Part shown: in pieces, positions 44,450-52,721 of the stretch
Position numbering within the stretch: position 1 is the stretch's first letter
How the letters are laid out: every line of letters starts with the position of its first letter
Assembly (NCBI RefSeq): GCF_004799405.1
Contig: NZ_SSMW01000135.1
Span: forward strand, 31,001 to 95,000
Direction of reading: 5' to 3'
DNA length: 64,000 nucleotides
Source: Bradyrhizobium sp.
GTDB taxonomy: Bacteria; Pseudomonadota; Alphaproteobacteria; Rhizobiales; Xanthobacteraceae
Notes under the pieces: model-generated
Seen by the model: the letters and a program-made list of their open reading frames with translations, nothing else
Told to the model about the DNA's origin: nothing
Databases searched by the model: none
Program-made: the position numbers and the translations under genes

Positions 44450-45413
44450 AGCCGATCACGAGCACGGCCCGCTGGTGGATCTCGGCTACGAGCGTCCGCA
44501 CCTGCCGGCGCTCGCGCGCAACCTGTCTCCGATCGTGCCGCGCGCCTCGATCTCCGGCCGCGCGCTGGTCGCCGTGGTCGCCATCATGACCTACCTCGCC
44601 TCGATCACGACCGGCACGGTGCTGCTGGTGAGCGCGTCGGCGGCCGAGTGGCAGTCCGAGGTCGCAAGCGAGATCACCATCCAGGTGCGCCCGACGGCCG
44701 GGCGCGATCTCGACCGCGATGCGGCCGCCGCGACCGAAGCGATACGCGGGCAGCCCGGCATCATCGAGATCAAGCCTTTCAGCAAACAGGAGTCCGCCAA
44801 GCTGCTGGAGCCGTGGCTCGGCAGCGGACTTTCGTTCGACGAACTGCCGATCCCGCGCGTGATCGTCGCGCGGGTCCAGCCCGGCACGCCGCTCGATCTG
44901 GCAGCACTGCGCGCCAGGGTGACGCAGGTGGCGCCGACCGCCAGCGTCGACGATCACCGCGCCTGGATCGAGCGGATGCGGACCATGACCGGCGCCACGG
45001 TATTTGCCGGCATCGGCATCCTGGCGCTGGTGATTATCGCGACCATCATTTCGGTATCGTTCGCCACCCGGGGCGCGATGGCGGCCAATCGCCCGATCGT
45101 CGAAGTGCTGCACTTCGTCGGCGCCGGCGACCGCTATATCGCCAACCGCTTCCTGCGGCATTTCCTGCGCCTCGGCCTCGAGGGCGGGGTGATCGGCGGC
45201 GGCGCCGCGATGCTGACTTTCGGTTTTTCTGAATCGATCGCCGGCTGGTTTTCCGGCACCCCGGTCGGTGACCAGTTCGCGGCCTTGCTGGGGACGTTTT
45301 CGCTGCGCCCGTCGGGCTATCTGGCGCTGGCGGCCCAGGCGGTGCTGATCGCGGCGATCACCGCTTTGGCGTCGCGGCGGACGCTGTTCGCCACGCTGGA
45401 CGACATCGACTGA
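44442..45413 (+). CDS. ftsX: Cell-division permease FtsX
   Basis: 323 aa with four helices (near residues 42-64, 190-212, 235-260, 285-305). Between helices 1 and 2 lies the periplasmic domain that contacts amidase activators or EnvC-like partners. The N-terminus is polar, LVDLGYERPHLPALARNLSPIVP. The start overlaps the end of ftsE by 8 bp, so translation is coupled. Downstream lie ydcF-like and plsC-like genes on the same strand. Confidence 0.93.
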   Translation: MSRADHEHGPLVDLGYERPHLPALARNLSPIVPRASISGRALVAVVAIMTYLASITTGTVLLVSASAAEWQSEVASEITIQVRPTAGRDLDRDAAAATEAIRGQPGIIEIKPFSKQESAKLLEPWLGSGLSFDELPIPRVIVARVQPGTPLDLAALRARVTQVAPTASVDDHRAWIERMRTMTGATVFAGIGILALVIIATIISVSFATRGAMAANRPIVEVLHFVGAGDRYIANRFLRHFLRLGLEGGVIGGGAAMLTFGFSESIAGWFSGTPVGDQFAALLGTFSLRPSGYLALAAQAVLIAAITALASRRTLFATLDDID

Positions 45414-45506
45414 CACGGTTTGCGCAGGATACCGCGCCAAACCGGACTCTCGCTTCGCAGGAAAACGTTCTAGACTTGCCAAGGGAGAAAGGACCTGCCG
45501 CATCAC

Positions 45507-46223
45507 ATGAGTTTGGCGACCGACCAAAACCCGCCGGAAGCCTCCAGGCCGCGACGCGGCCGGCTGCGCGCAACGCTGGTTGCGGCGCTGGCGATCGTGT
45601 TTGTCGGGACGGCTGCCGGCTTTGCCGGATTCATCGCGCAATTGCGCGGCGCCGAGAGCAAGCCCGCCGGCCACGCCGACGGCATCGTGGTGCTTACGGG
45701 GGGTTCCTCGCGCGTCTCGGACGCGATGGAATTGCTGGCCGATGGCTACGGCAGGCGGCTGTTGATCTCGGGCGTGCGCCCGACCAACGGCGCCAGCGAT
45801 ATTTCCCGTTCGCTGTCCGACAACCAGTCGCTGCTGAGCTGCTGCGTCGATCTCGACCGTTCGGCGGTCAACACCCGGAGCAATGCCGCCGAAACGCGGC
45901 GCTGGGCGCACGAGCGCGGCTTCAAGTCGCTGATCGTGGTGACGTCGAACTACCATATGCCGCGGGCGATCGTCGAATTGTCGCACGCGATGCCCGACAT
46001 CGAGCTGATTCCGTTCGCGGTGGTCGCCGACAAATGGCGCGACGAGCCGTGGTGGACCAATGGCGCGACCGTGCGGCTGCTGCTATCGGAATATGTCAAA
46101 TACGTCGCCGCCGAAGTGCGGGTGCGTCTGGCCGATGTCGGCCTGGACCTCGTGCCCGAGTTCGCGGAGCAGCCGACCGGTTCGCTGCCGACGCACCGGC
46201 CGGCGACGGCAGAAGCCAACTGA
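45507..46223 (+). CDS. YdcF/ElyC-family (DUF218) protein
   Basis: 238 aa with one N-terminal anchor (about residues 22-45). The DUF218 domain shows VVLTGGSSRVSDAMELLADGYGRRLLISG, then TRSNAAETRRWAHERG and VTSNYHMPRAI, the conserved histidine motif. ElyC/SanA relatives act on undecaprenyl-phosphate handling or envelope integrity. It sits 93 bp behind ftsX and 11 bp before the acyltransferase gene, suggesting an envelope operon. Confidence 0.88.
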   Translation: MSLATDQNPPEASRPRRGRLRATLVAALAIVFVGTAAGFAGFIAQLRGAESKPAGHADGIVVLTGGSSRVSDAMELLADGYGRRLLISGVRPTNGASDISRSLSDNQSLLSCCVDLDRSAVNTRSNAAETRRWAHERGFKSLIVVTSNYHMPRAIVELSHAMPDIELIPFAVVADKWRDEPWWTNGATVRLLLSEYVKYVAAEVRVRLADVGLDLVPEFAEQPTGSLPTHRPATAEAN

Positions 46224-46234
46224 TCGGATTTTCG

Positions 46235-47008
46235 ATGGTTTCGATTTTCTTGCGTTCGCTCGCCTACAATGTGCTGTTCTATGCGCTTTTGGTGTTCTGG
46301 ATCCTGGTTGCGCTTCCGACCTACCTGATGCCGCCGCGGGCCTTCATGGCGATCGCCAAGGCATGGTCGCGCAGCAGCGTCTGGCTGATGCGGGTGGTCT
46401 GCAACACCAGGCTCGAATGCCGCGGGCTTGAGAAAATTCCGGCCGGACCGCTGATCGTCGCCTCCAAGCATCAGTCGATGTGGGAAACCTTCGCCCTGAT
46501 GCAATTCTTCGATGCGCCGCTGTTCATCTACAAGCGCGAACTGGCCTGGATTCCCTTTTTCGGCTGGTATCTGCTGAAATCGAAAATGATCGGCGTCGAC
46601 CGCAGCGGCGGCATGCGCTCGCTGATGGAAATGGCGCGGCGGGCGCCGAAGGAAATCCGCAGCGGCCGGCAGCTGATCATTTTCCCCGAAGGCACCCGCC
46701 GGCCGGTCGGCGCGCCGCCGAACTACATGACGGGCGTCGGCCAGATCTACGTCAACAGCGGCGTGCCTTGCCTGCCCGTGGCGCTGAATTCCGGACTGTT
46801 CTGGCCGCGCCGCACCTTCATGCGCTATCCCGGCACGCTGGTGGTCGAATTTCTCGATCCCTTGCCATCAGGCCTTGCGCGCCGCGATTTCATCGCGCGG
46901 CTTGAGGAAGCGATCGAAGACGCCACCAACCGGCTGGTCGAGGCCGCGCGAGCGGAGCAGGCGCAATTGTTCGGCCGCGTGCCGAGTCGGGCGAAGGCGG
47001 AGGGGTAG
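46235..47008 (+). CDS. 1-acyl-sn-glycerol-3-phosphate acyltransferase (PlsC type)
   Basis: 257 aa; ATG 46235 is used because a longer open frame from 45476 is antisense-like noise over the ydcF gene. One helix at the N-terminus, then the acyltransferase blocks: SKHQSMWETF (H-x4-D-like, here ending in Glu), FIYKRELAWIPFFGW, and FPEGTRRPVG. It makes phosphatidic acid from lysophosphatidate, or acylates a related lipid. The Asp-to-Glu variant in block I is common in this subgroup. Confidence 0.9.
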   Translation: MVSIFLRSLAYNVLFYALLVFWILVALPTYLMPPRAFMAIAKAWSRSSVWLMRVVCNTRLECRGLEKIPAGPLIVASKHQSMWETFALMQFFDAPLFIYKRELAWIPFFGWYLLKSKMIGVDRSGGMRSLMEMARRAPKEIRSGRQLIIFPEGTRRPVGAPPNYMTGVGQIYVNSGVPCLPVALNSGLFWPRRTFMRYPGTLVVEFLDPLPSGLARRDFIARLEEAIEDATNRLVEAARAEQAQLFGRVPSRAKAEG

Positions 47009-47083
47009 GGCGTTTCTTGTCGTCACTTCGGCGTAACGGCGGCTTGAGCTATTCTGAAGACCCTTGGGTGGAGATTTTGCAGC

Positions 47084-47614
47084 ATGGCGAAGGTCGTCTT
47101 TGCAATGAACCAGTCCTTGGACGGCTACGTCGACCACACGGCATTTGCGCCTGGTCCGGTGCTGTTTCGTCACTTCATCGAGCACGTGCGCGAGCTGACG
47201 GGCAGTGTGTACGGCCGCCGCATGTACGAGGTCATGCGCATCTGGGACGAAGACCTTCCCGAGTGGGGCGCGGAAGAGCGCGACTTCGCGGCGGCCTGGC
47301 GGCGGCAACCGAAGTGGGTCGTGTCGCGCTCGTTGAAGTCGGTCGGTCCCAACGCCACGCTTGTTTCGGATGACATCGAGGCGGTGATACGCGGGCTGAA
47401 GGATCGACTCGTCGGGGAGATTGATGCCGCCGGACCGGACCTGGCGCGAAGCCTGACCGACCTTGGTCTTATTGATGAGTATCGACTCTACCTCCATCCA
47501 GTCGTACTGGGCCGCGGCAAGCCGTTCTTCGCCGGCCCCCGGCCATCGCTCCGCCTTGTGACCAGCGATCCAATTGGCGAGGACGTGTTCAGGCTGACGT
47601 ACGTTCCTGCTTGA
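47084..47614 (+). CDS. Dihydrofolate reductase / RibD C-terminal family protein
   Basis: 176 aa. FAMNQSLDGYVDH start, GRRMYEVM and WVVSRSLKSV, GEIDAAGPDLARSLTDLGLIDEYRLYLHPVVLGRGKPFF are the family's NADPH-binding and core motifs. The activity is not certain; most members are uncharacterised reductases. A short gap and no repeats precede it. Confidence 0.85.
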   Translation: MAKVVFAMNQSLDGYVDHTAFAPGPVLFRHFIEHVRELTGSVYGRRMYEVMRIWDEDLPEWGAEERDFAAAWRRQPKWVVSRSLKSVGPNATLVSDDIEAVIRGLKDRLVGEIDAAGPDLARSLTDLGLIDEYRLYLHPVVLGRGKPFFAGPRPSLRLVTSDPIGEDVFRLTYVPA

Positions 47615-47690
47615 TCGCGCGACTTGCTCGACGGACTACGCGGATGCGTCATTGCAGAAGGGATCGTCACCCTTCCACGGGAGGGCGAAG

Positions 47691-48269
47691 TCACCGACGC
47701 AGCGGTGTCTCATCGTGCAGCATCATCGCCAACTGATGCAGTGGCCCGTCGCGAAAACCTTCCGCCTCGATCGCCTTGACGGTGGCGAGGACATAGTCGC
47801 GGTTGACGCCGGACTGGCCGTGTCCCTGCCGCACGTGACGTAGTTGCTCGGCCGGAGACAGCCGCCCGGCATATTGCACATGGCCGCGATCGACCACGTA
47901 AGTGAGCGCGCTGACGCGCTGGCGCGCATCGTTCTCCAGCCACACCGACCGCATCACTTCGCGATAGACCGAAGTCACCTGTTCGCGCTCGCGCAAGTAA
48001 GCCACGGTGGCGGCGCGATGCTTTTCCGCGACCCGGAACGCGATGCCGCGGCAGGCGCCGCCGCGGTCGAGGCCGAGCACGAGACCCGGCTTCTCAGGTG
48101 TCCCGCGATGCACGAAAGAATAGACGCAGAGCGCGCGGTGCTCGCCGATCAACAGCGCCTGGACCCGCTCGATGAATTCGAAGCCCGGCCGCCACATCAG
48201 CGAGCCGTAGCCGAACACCCAGAGGTCGCCCGGTGATGCTATTGCTTCAGACATGATTTTCGCTGACAT
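47691..48269 (-). CDS. Glutathione-specific gamma-glutamylcyclotransferase (ChaC type)
   Basis: 192 aa (an alternative start at 48254 is equally plausible because neither has a good site). VFGYGSLMWRPGF is the substrate-binding YGSL motif; the acid Glu lies in LREREQV. ChaC enzymes degrade glutathione to 5-oxoproline and Cys-Gly. RQGHGQSGVNRDYVLATVKAIEAEG is the family's end motif. No cation-exchanger (ChaA) gene is near. Confidence 0.9.
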   Translation of the reverse strand: MSAKIMSEAIASPGDLWVFGYGSLMWRPGFEFIERVQALLIGEHRALCVYSFVHRGTPEKPGLVLGLDRGGACRGIAFRVAEKHRAATVAYLREREQVTSVYREVMRSVWLENDARQRVSALTYVVDRGHVQYAGRLSPAEQLRHVRQGHGQSGVNRDYVLATVKAIEAEGFRDGPLHQLAMMLHDETPLRR

Positions 48270-48413
48270 CGGCTAGCACGGCTAGCAGAGTTTTGCGGCC
48301 GATGAAAACCCGTTAACCTTTGGGCGCGTGCGAGTCTTGTGTTCAAGTCCTCGTGCTCAAGTTCGGGTAAATGCACCGCTTTATTGACAAAATCCTCAGG
48401 TCTAGGTCGCCTC

Positions 48414-49610
48414 ATGCCCGAAATAACCCCCGCGCCGCGCCGGCGCCCGCTGTGGCGCCTGTTCATCATGCCCGTCTTGCTCGTGATCGCCGCTGTGGCG
48501 TGGAGCGCGTTCTGGTTCTATGCCGCCTCCCAGGTCGACGCCAAGGCCGACGCCTGGCGGGCGCGGGAGGCGAAATCCGGCCGGGTCTATGATTGTACGA
48601 AACGGACCGTCGCCGGCTTCCCGTTCCGCCTCGAAGTGCGTTGCGACGGCGCCAGCGTCGCTTTGGTGTCGCAGACCGCGGGGCAGGCGGCGACGCAAAC
48701 GCCTGTTACGGCAAAGCTCGGCGAAATCCTGGTGGTGGCGCAGGTCTACGATCCCAAGCTTTTGATCGCGGAATTCACCGCACCGGCCCTGATCGCCGAT
48801 CGCAATCCTGAGCATTCGATGGTCGTGAACTGGAGCAAGGCCCGCAGCAGCGTGGTCGGCCTGCCGGCCATCCCGCAGCGCGCCTCGATCGTGTTCGACG
48901 ACCCTTCGGTCGACCGCATCAACGGGCCGGTGCAGACTCCGCTGGCGCGCGCCAAACACATCGAGCTGCACGGCCGTCTCGCCGAAGGCTCCGTATCGGA
49001 TCATCCCGTGATCGAAACCGTGCTGCAGATCGCGCAAGGCAGCGTGCAGGAAGTGCATCCGCTGCTGGTGCAGCCGTTCGATGTCGACATGCGGGCGATG
49101 CTGACGGGCCTGAAGGATCTTTCGCCGAAACCCTGGCCGCAGCGGTTCAAGGAAATCCAGGCCGCCGGCGGCCATGTCGAGATCGTGGCGTCGCGGTTTG
49201 GGCAAGGCGACCTGATCGCGGTCGCCGCCGGTACGCTCGGGCTTTCCGCCAACGGCCGTCTCGACGGCGAGCTGCAGATGACGGTGGCCGGCATCGAGAA
49301 GGTGATACCGGCGCTGGGAATCGACAAAATGCTGGACGAAGGCGTGCCGCAGTCGACGCTGGACCGCGTCGCGCCCGGCGTCAAAAGCCAGGATGTCAGC
49401 AACCTGCTCGGCGCGCTGGACAGGGCGATTCCGGGGCTCGGCAAGGCGGTCAAGCGGAACGTCAACACCGGCCTTGCCGCCGGCGTCAACGCGCTCGGCA
49501 AGGAGGCCATGCTTGAGGGGCGAAAGGCCCGCGCCTTCCCGCTGCGTTTTGTCGACGGCGCGGTGTTCCTCGGCCCGCTGAAGGTCGGACAGACGCCGCC
49601 GCTGTTTTGA
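48414..49610 (+). CDS. DUF2125 domain-containing exported protein
   Basis: 398 aa from ATG 48414; a longer frame from 48339 has no site. One N-terminal helix (LFIMPVLLVIAAVAWSAFWFYAA) then a periplasmic DUF2125 domain, marked by YDCTKRTVAGFPFRLEVRCDGA near residue 70. The family is widespread in alphaproteobacteria and of unknown function, perhaps lipid- or envelope-related. Confidence 0.85.
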   Translation: MPEITPAPRRRPLWRLFIMPVLLVIAAVAWSAFWFYAASQVDAKADAWRAREAKSGRVYDCTKRTVAGFPFRLEVRCDGASVALVSQTAGQAATQTPVTAKLGEILVVAQVYDPKLLIAEFTAPALIADRNPEHSMVVNWSKARSSVVGLPAIPQRASIVFDDPSVDRINGPVQTPLARAKHIELHGRLAEGSVSDHPVIETVLQIAQGSVQEVHPLLVQPFDVDMRAMLTGLKDLSPKPWPQRFKEIQAAGGHVEIVASRFGQGDLIAVAAGTLGLSANGRLDGELQMTVAGIEKVIPALGIDKMLDEGVPQSTLDRVAPGVKSQDVSNLLGALDRAIPGLGKAVKRNVNTGLAAGVNALGKEAMLEGRKARAFPLRFVDGAVFLGPLKVGQTPPLF

Positions 49611-49678
49611 GAACGCGCTCCGACGTCATCCCCGCGCAACGGCTTTGCCGTTGTCGCTGGAGGTGCGCGCGCTTGCGC

Positions 49679-49724
49679 GCCTCGAAGGATGGCCGCATGC
49701 ACCGAACCAGTCATCCTTCGAGGC
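49679..49724. repeat. 13-bp perfect inverted repeat (REP-like)
   Basis: GCCTCGAAGGATG (49679-49691) and CATCCTTCGAGGC (49712-49724); wider arms GGAGGTGCG and CGCACCTC extend it to about 49660-49748. Typical of rhizobial intergenic repeats. Confidence 0.8.
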
Positions 49725-49826
49725 TCGCCAAGAGGGCTCGCACCTCAGGATAACGCATTCCGTCCGGGCTATGGCGTTGCGTTGTCACGATAATTTCTGT
49801 TTATCAGAATATCGCTTGACCCCATC

Positions 49827-50270
49827 GAAATTTCGGATTATACGATTCGCTGTCCCGTCCCCTTAAGGGGCGTATCGCGATCGTCACGGACGCGGGGCGG
49901 GATGCGGTGGACGCCGATGGCGCGCTGACGAACGCGCTCAAGGCGGACGGCGAAGTCGTGTGGTCCTGACACCCCGACGCTGGTGTCAAGTTGGCGGAAG
50001 GCAACTTTCGCTGGCGACGGTGGCAAACGAGCCCGGTCACCGGGGAGAGCGCGGAGGAAACCGTTAAAACCACTCGTGTGCGGGAATGCCGGGATGATCC
50101 GGTGGACCTGTGGTGACTGTTACCGGCATGGCTTGTTTTTCTGCCTGCCCTGCCCTGCCCTGCCGGGCTGCGGGTGCATCGTGCGCCCGGCATTCCCCAC
50201 GCCCTTTGCTGGGCGAAAATAACTGCAAAGCCCGGACGAATCGCGCCGCGGGAACGCGGAAGTGTGTCTT
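49827..50270 (+). repeat. Dispersed ~440-bp repeat element (Nitrobacteraceae type)
   Basis: The stretch matches, from memory, a sequence found in many copies in Bradyrhizobium and Rhodopseudomonas: ...GGGGCGGGATGCGGTGGACG, GTGTGGTCCTGACACCCCGA, GCCCGGTCACCGGGGAGAGC, AATGCCGGGATGATCCGG. One frame reads a protein-like VTDAGRDAVDADGALTNALK ending in WS-stop, continuing as HPDAGVKLAEG. A GCCCGGTCACCGGG hairpin lies at about 50031. Copy number was not measured. Confidence 0.55.
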
Positions 50271-50319
50271 GTTCCGCGCTGTTTGAGAATCGAAATCTGG
50301 GCACGCGCGAACGCGCGTT

Positions 50320-50342
50320 ACCTCTCCCCTTGTGGGAGAGGT
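50320..50342. repeat. Perfect CT-rich hairpin
   Basis: ACCTCTCCC / GGGAGAGGT with CTTGT loop; same class as 17487-17511. Confidence 0.7.
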
Positions 50343-50419
50343 CGGATCGCATCGACAACGTCGAGACGATCCGGGTGAGGGGTTACGCTCTATCGATAGA
50401 CCTGAACCCCTCACCCCAA

Positions 50420-50505
50420 CCCTCTCCCACATCGAAGTCGGATATATCCGACTTCGACAATTTGAAATGCCCAACTCGGATAAACCCGAGTTGGGTGGGA
50501 GAGGG
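50420..50505. repeat. Three-way junction palindrome
   Basis: Outer stem CCCTCTCCCAC (50420-50430) / GTGGGAGAGGG (50495-50505) encloses two perfect hairpins: 50433-50456 (CGAAGTCGGATA and its complement, 24 bp palindrome) and 50470-50495 (CCCAACTCGG/CCGAGTTGGG around ATAAAC). The design implies insertion of two palindromes into an older CT-rich hairpin. Confidence 0.85.
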
Positions 50506-50533
50506 AGCACACCGTCATCGCTGAAACGTTGTG

Positions 50534-50655
50534 CGTCGTCCCTGCGAAAGCAGGGACCCATAGCCACCGGCGCCAATTGTTGCGCGAACTGCAGCCACTT
50601 GTTTCTAACGGATAGATCACGCCGTATGGGTCCCGGCTCGGAGGCCGGGACGACG
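50534..50655. repeat. Inverted repeat pair with outer arms
   Basis: CGTCGTCCC (50534-50542) and GGGACGACG (50647-50655) flank two hairpins, GTCCCTGC/GCAGGGAC (50538-50557) and GTCCCGGC/GCCGGGAC. It overlaps the end zone just before the tyrC stop at 50659. Confidence 0.75.
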
Positions 50656-50658
50656 GAT

Positions 50659-51600
50659 TTATTCCGCCTTCTTCCCCAGTTGCGCGTGAGGACGGCCGAA
50701 GTCGGGGGCGGCGGAATCCTGGCCGATCTCGACGATGCCGCGGCGGATGGCGCGGGTGCGGGCGAAATGCTCGAACAGCGCTTCGCCGTCGCCGCGGCGG
50801 ATCGCGCGGGTCAGCTTGGAAAGATCCTCGTTGAAGGTGCCGAGCATTTCCAGCACCGCGTCCTTGTTGGTCAGGAACACGTCGCGCCACATGATCGGGT
50901 CGGATGCGGCGATGCGCGTGAAGTCGCGAAAGCCGCCGGCGGAGAACTTCAGCACTTCGGATTGCGTGACCCCTTCAAGCTCATCCGCCGTGCCTACGAT
51001 TGTATAGGCGATCAGGTGCGGCAGATGGCTGGTGATGGCGAGCACGAGGTCATGGTGGTCCGGCGTCATGATCTCGACCCTGGCGCCGAGTGCTGCCCAG
51101 AACCCGCGCAGCTTCTCGACCGCGTCCGGGTCGGTGCCTTCGGGCGGAGTGAGGATGCACCAGCGGTTGATGAACAGTTCGGCGAAACCGGAATCGGGAC
51201 CGGAATGCTCGGTGCCGGCGACCGGGTGCGCCGGCACGAAATGCGCAGCCCTGGGCAAATGCAGCGCCATGTCCCGCACCACCGCGCCCTTGACCGAACC
51301 GACATCGGAGACGATGGCGCCGGGCTTGAGATGACCGGCGATTTCCTGCGCCACCGGGCCGCAGGCGCCGACCGGGATGCAGAGGATGACGAGGTCGGCG
51401 TCTGCTACGGCCTCCGCATTGGTCTCGACCACGGCATCGACGATGCCAAGCTCCGACACCCGCGCGCGGGTCTTGGCCGAATGCGCGGTGGCGACGATTT
51501 GTTTCGCCAGTCCCTGCACCCGCGCGGCGCGCGCGATCGAGCCGCCGATCAGGCCGAAGCCGATCAGCGCGATCTTGTCGAATGGCGGCGCCGCGTTCAC
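50659..51600 (-). CDS. tyrC: Prephenate/arogenate dehydrogenase family protein
   Basis: 313 aa. NAD motif IALIGFGLIGGSIARAA at the start; then DVGSVKGAV, VPAHPVAGTEHSG with the catalytic His pair, and AITSHLPHLIAYTIVG. It oxidises prephenate or arogenate for tyrosine synthesis. Its ATG overlaps the hisC stop by 4 bp, so it follows hisC in one operon with chorismate mutase, an aromatic set. HisC-like enzymes in this setting often also aminate prephenate/aromatic keto acids. Confidence 0.93.
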   Translation of the reverse strand: MNAAPPFDKIALIGFGLIGGSIARAARVQGLAKQIVATAHSAKTRARVSELGIVDAVVETNAEAVADADLVILCIPVGACGPVAQEIAGHLKPGAIVSDVGSVKGAVVRDMALHLPRAAHFVPAHPVAGTEHSGPDSGFAELFINRWCILTPPEGTDPDAVEKLRGFWAALGARVEIMTPDHHDLVLAITSHLPHLIAYTIVGTADELEGVTQSEVLKFSAGGFRDFTRIAASDPIMWRDVFLTNKDAVLEMLGTFNEDLSKLTRAIRRGDGEALFEHFARTRAIRRGIVEIGQDSAAPDFGRPHAQLGKKAE

Positions 51601-52694
51601 TGGCCCGCCATGAAGTCGCGCAGGCCGTCGCGCACCAGGAGGTTGGCTTCCTCGGTGCCGATGGTCATGCGCAGCGAATGCGGCAGGCCGTAATTGTTCA
51701 GCGCGCGCAGCACCAGGCCGCGTTTGGTCAGGAAGGCGTCGGCATCGGCCGAGGTCTTGCCTTTGGCTTGCGGGAAATGGATCAGGATGAAATTCGCCAC
51801 GCTCGGCGTCACCTTGAGGCCGAGTTTTGTCACCTCATCGGTTAGCCACTTGATCCATTTTTCAGTGTGCACCTTCGACATCTGCTGATGCGCGGTATCC
51901 TCGATCGCGGCCACCGCCGCCAGCATCGCCGGGGTCGAGACGTTGAAGGGACCACGGATGCGATTGACGGCATCGACGATATTGGCCGGCCCGAACATCC
52001 AGCCGACCCGCAAGCTTGCGAGGCCGTGGATTTTCGAGAAGGTGTGGGTCATCACGGTGTTGTCGGTGGTCGCCACCAGTTCGATGCCGATTTCATAATC
52101 GTTACGCGACACGTAGTCGGAATAGGCGGCGTCGATCACCAGCAGCACATGCGCGGGCAATCCGGCGCGCAGCCGCTTGACCTCGTCGAACGGCAGATAG
52201 GTTCCGGTCGGGTTGTTCGGATTGGCCAGCCACACCAGCTTGGTGCGCGGCGAGACCAGTTTGAGGATCGCATCGACGTCGGCGGTGAAGTTGGTTTCCG
52301 GCGCAACCACGTTGGTAGCCCCGTTCGCCATGGTCGCGATCGGATAGACCAGAAAGCCGTGGGCAGTGGAGATCGCCTCGTCGCCGCGGGCGAGGTACGT
52401 GTGCGCCAGCAGATTGAGGATTTCGTCGGAGCCGGCGCCGCAGATGATGCGGTCGGGGTCGAGCCCATAGGCGCGGCCGATCGCCTCGCGCAGCACCCGC
52501 GAGGTGCCTTCCGGATAGTCCTCCAGATGCGCCGCGGCGTCCTGGTAGGCCGCCTTGGCCTTCGGCGAGGGGCCGAACGGGGTCTCGTTGGCCGACAGCT
52601 TGAACACCTTGCGGCCCGGCTCCGGCACCGGGCTCTTGCCGGGCGTGTAGGGCGCAATATCGAGAATGCCGGGGTTCGGCACGGGTCGGGACAT
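51597..52694 (-). CDS. hisC: Histidinol-phosphate aminotransferase (aromatic aminotransferase)
   Basis: 365-aa class I/II PLP enzyme. LSANETPFGPSP start, GAGSDEILNLLAHTYL, WLANPNNPTGTYLP and TFSKIHGLASLRVGWMFG with the PLP Lys are intact. In many alphaproteobacteria this gene is placed between chorismate mutase and tyrC and probably acts on both histidinol phosphate and aromatic keto acids. Its stop overlaps the tyrC start by 4 bp. Confidence 0.93.
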   Translation of the reverse strand: MSRPVPNPGILDIAPYTPGKSPVPEPGRKVFKLSANETPFGPSPKAKAAYQDAAAHLEDYPEGTSRVLREAIGRAYGLDPDRIICGAGSDEILNLLAHTYLARGDEAISTAHGFLVYPIATMANGATNVVAPETNFTADVDAILKLVSPRTKLVWLANPNNPTGTYLPFDEVKRLRAGLPAHVLLVIDAAYSDYVSRNDYEIGIELVATTDNTVMTHTFSKIHGLASLRVGWMFGPANIVDAVNRIRGPFNVSTPAMLAAVAAIEDTAHQQMSKVHTEKWIKWLTDEVTKLGLKVTPSVANFILIHFPQAKGKTSADADAFLTKRGLVLRALNNYGLPHSLRMTIGTEEANLLVRDGLRDFMAGQ

Positions 52695-52721
52695 CTTGAA
52701 ACTCCGAAAGGAACGGGGCTT

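Larger units (their letters stand above)
49611..50658. other. Repeat-rich intergenic kilobase
   Basis: More than 1 kb without a confident gene between convergent DUF2125 and tyrC genes. It is packed with at least five repeat units, listed separately. A 79-codon frame at 49983-50222 is embedded in a dispersed repeat and is not believed to be a gene. Confidence 0.6.

Noticed and set aside
44379..45986. 535-codon minus-strand frame opposite ftsX and ydcF
   Set aside because: Antisense of two well-supported genes; low-complexity basic product.
45476..46234. N-terminal extension of the acyltransferase frame
   Set aside because: It overlaps the ydcF-like gene completely in another frame; the family starts at the ATG at 46235.
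50148..50164. CCCTG pentamer run as a possible CRISPR or VNTR
   Set aside because: Only three to four units, no spacers; part of the dispersed repeat. No CRISPR array was seen anywhere in the window.
49983..50222. 79-codon frame rich in Cys/Pro/Arg
   Set aside because: Lies inside the dispersed repeat and shows no start site; commonly mis-annotated as a hypothetical protein.
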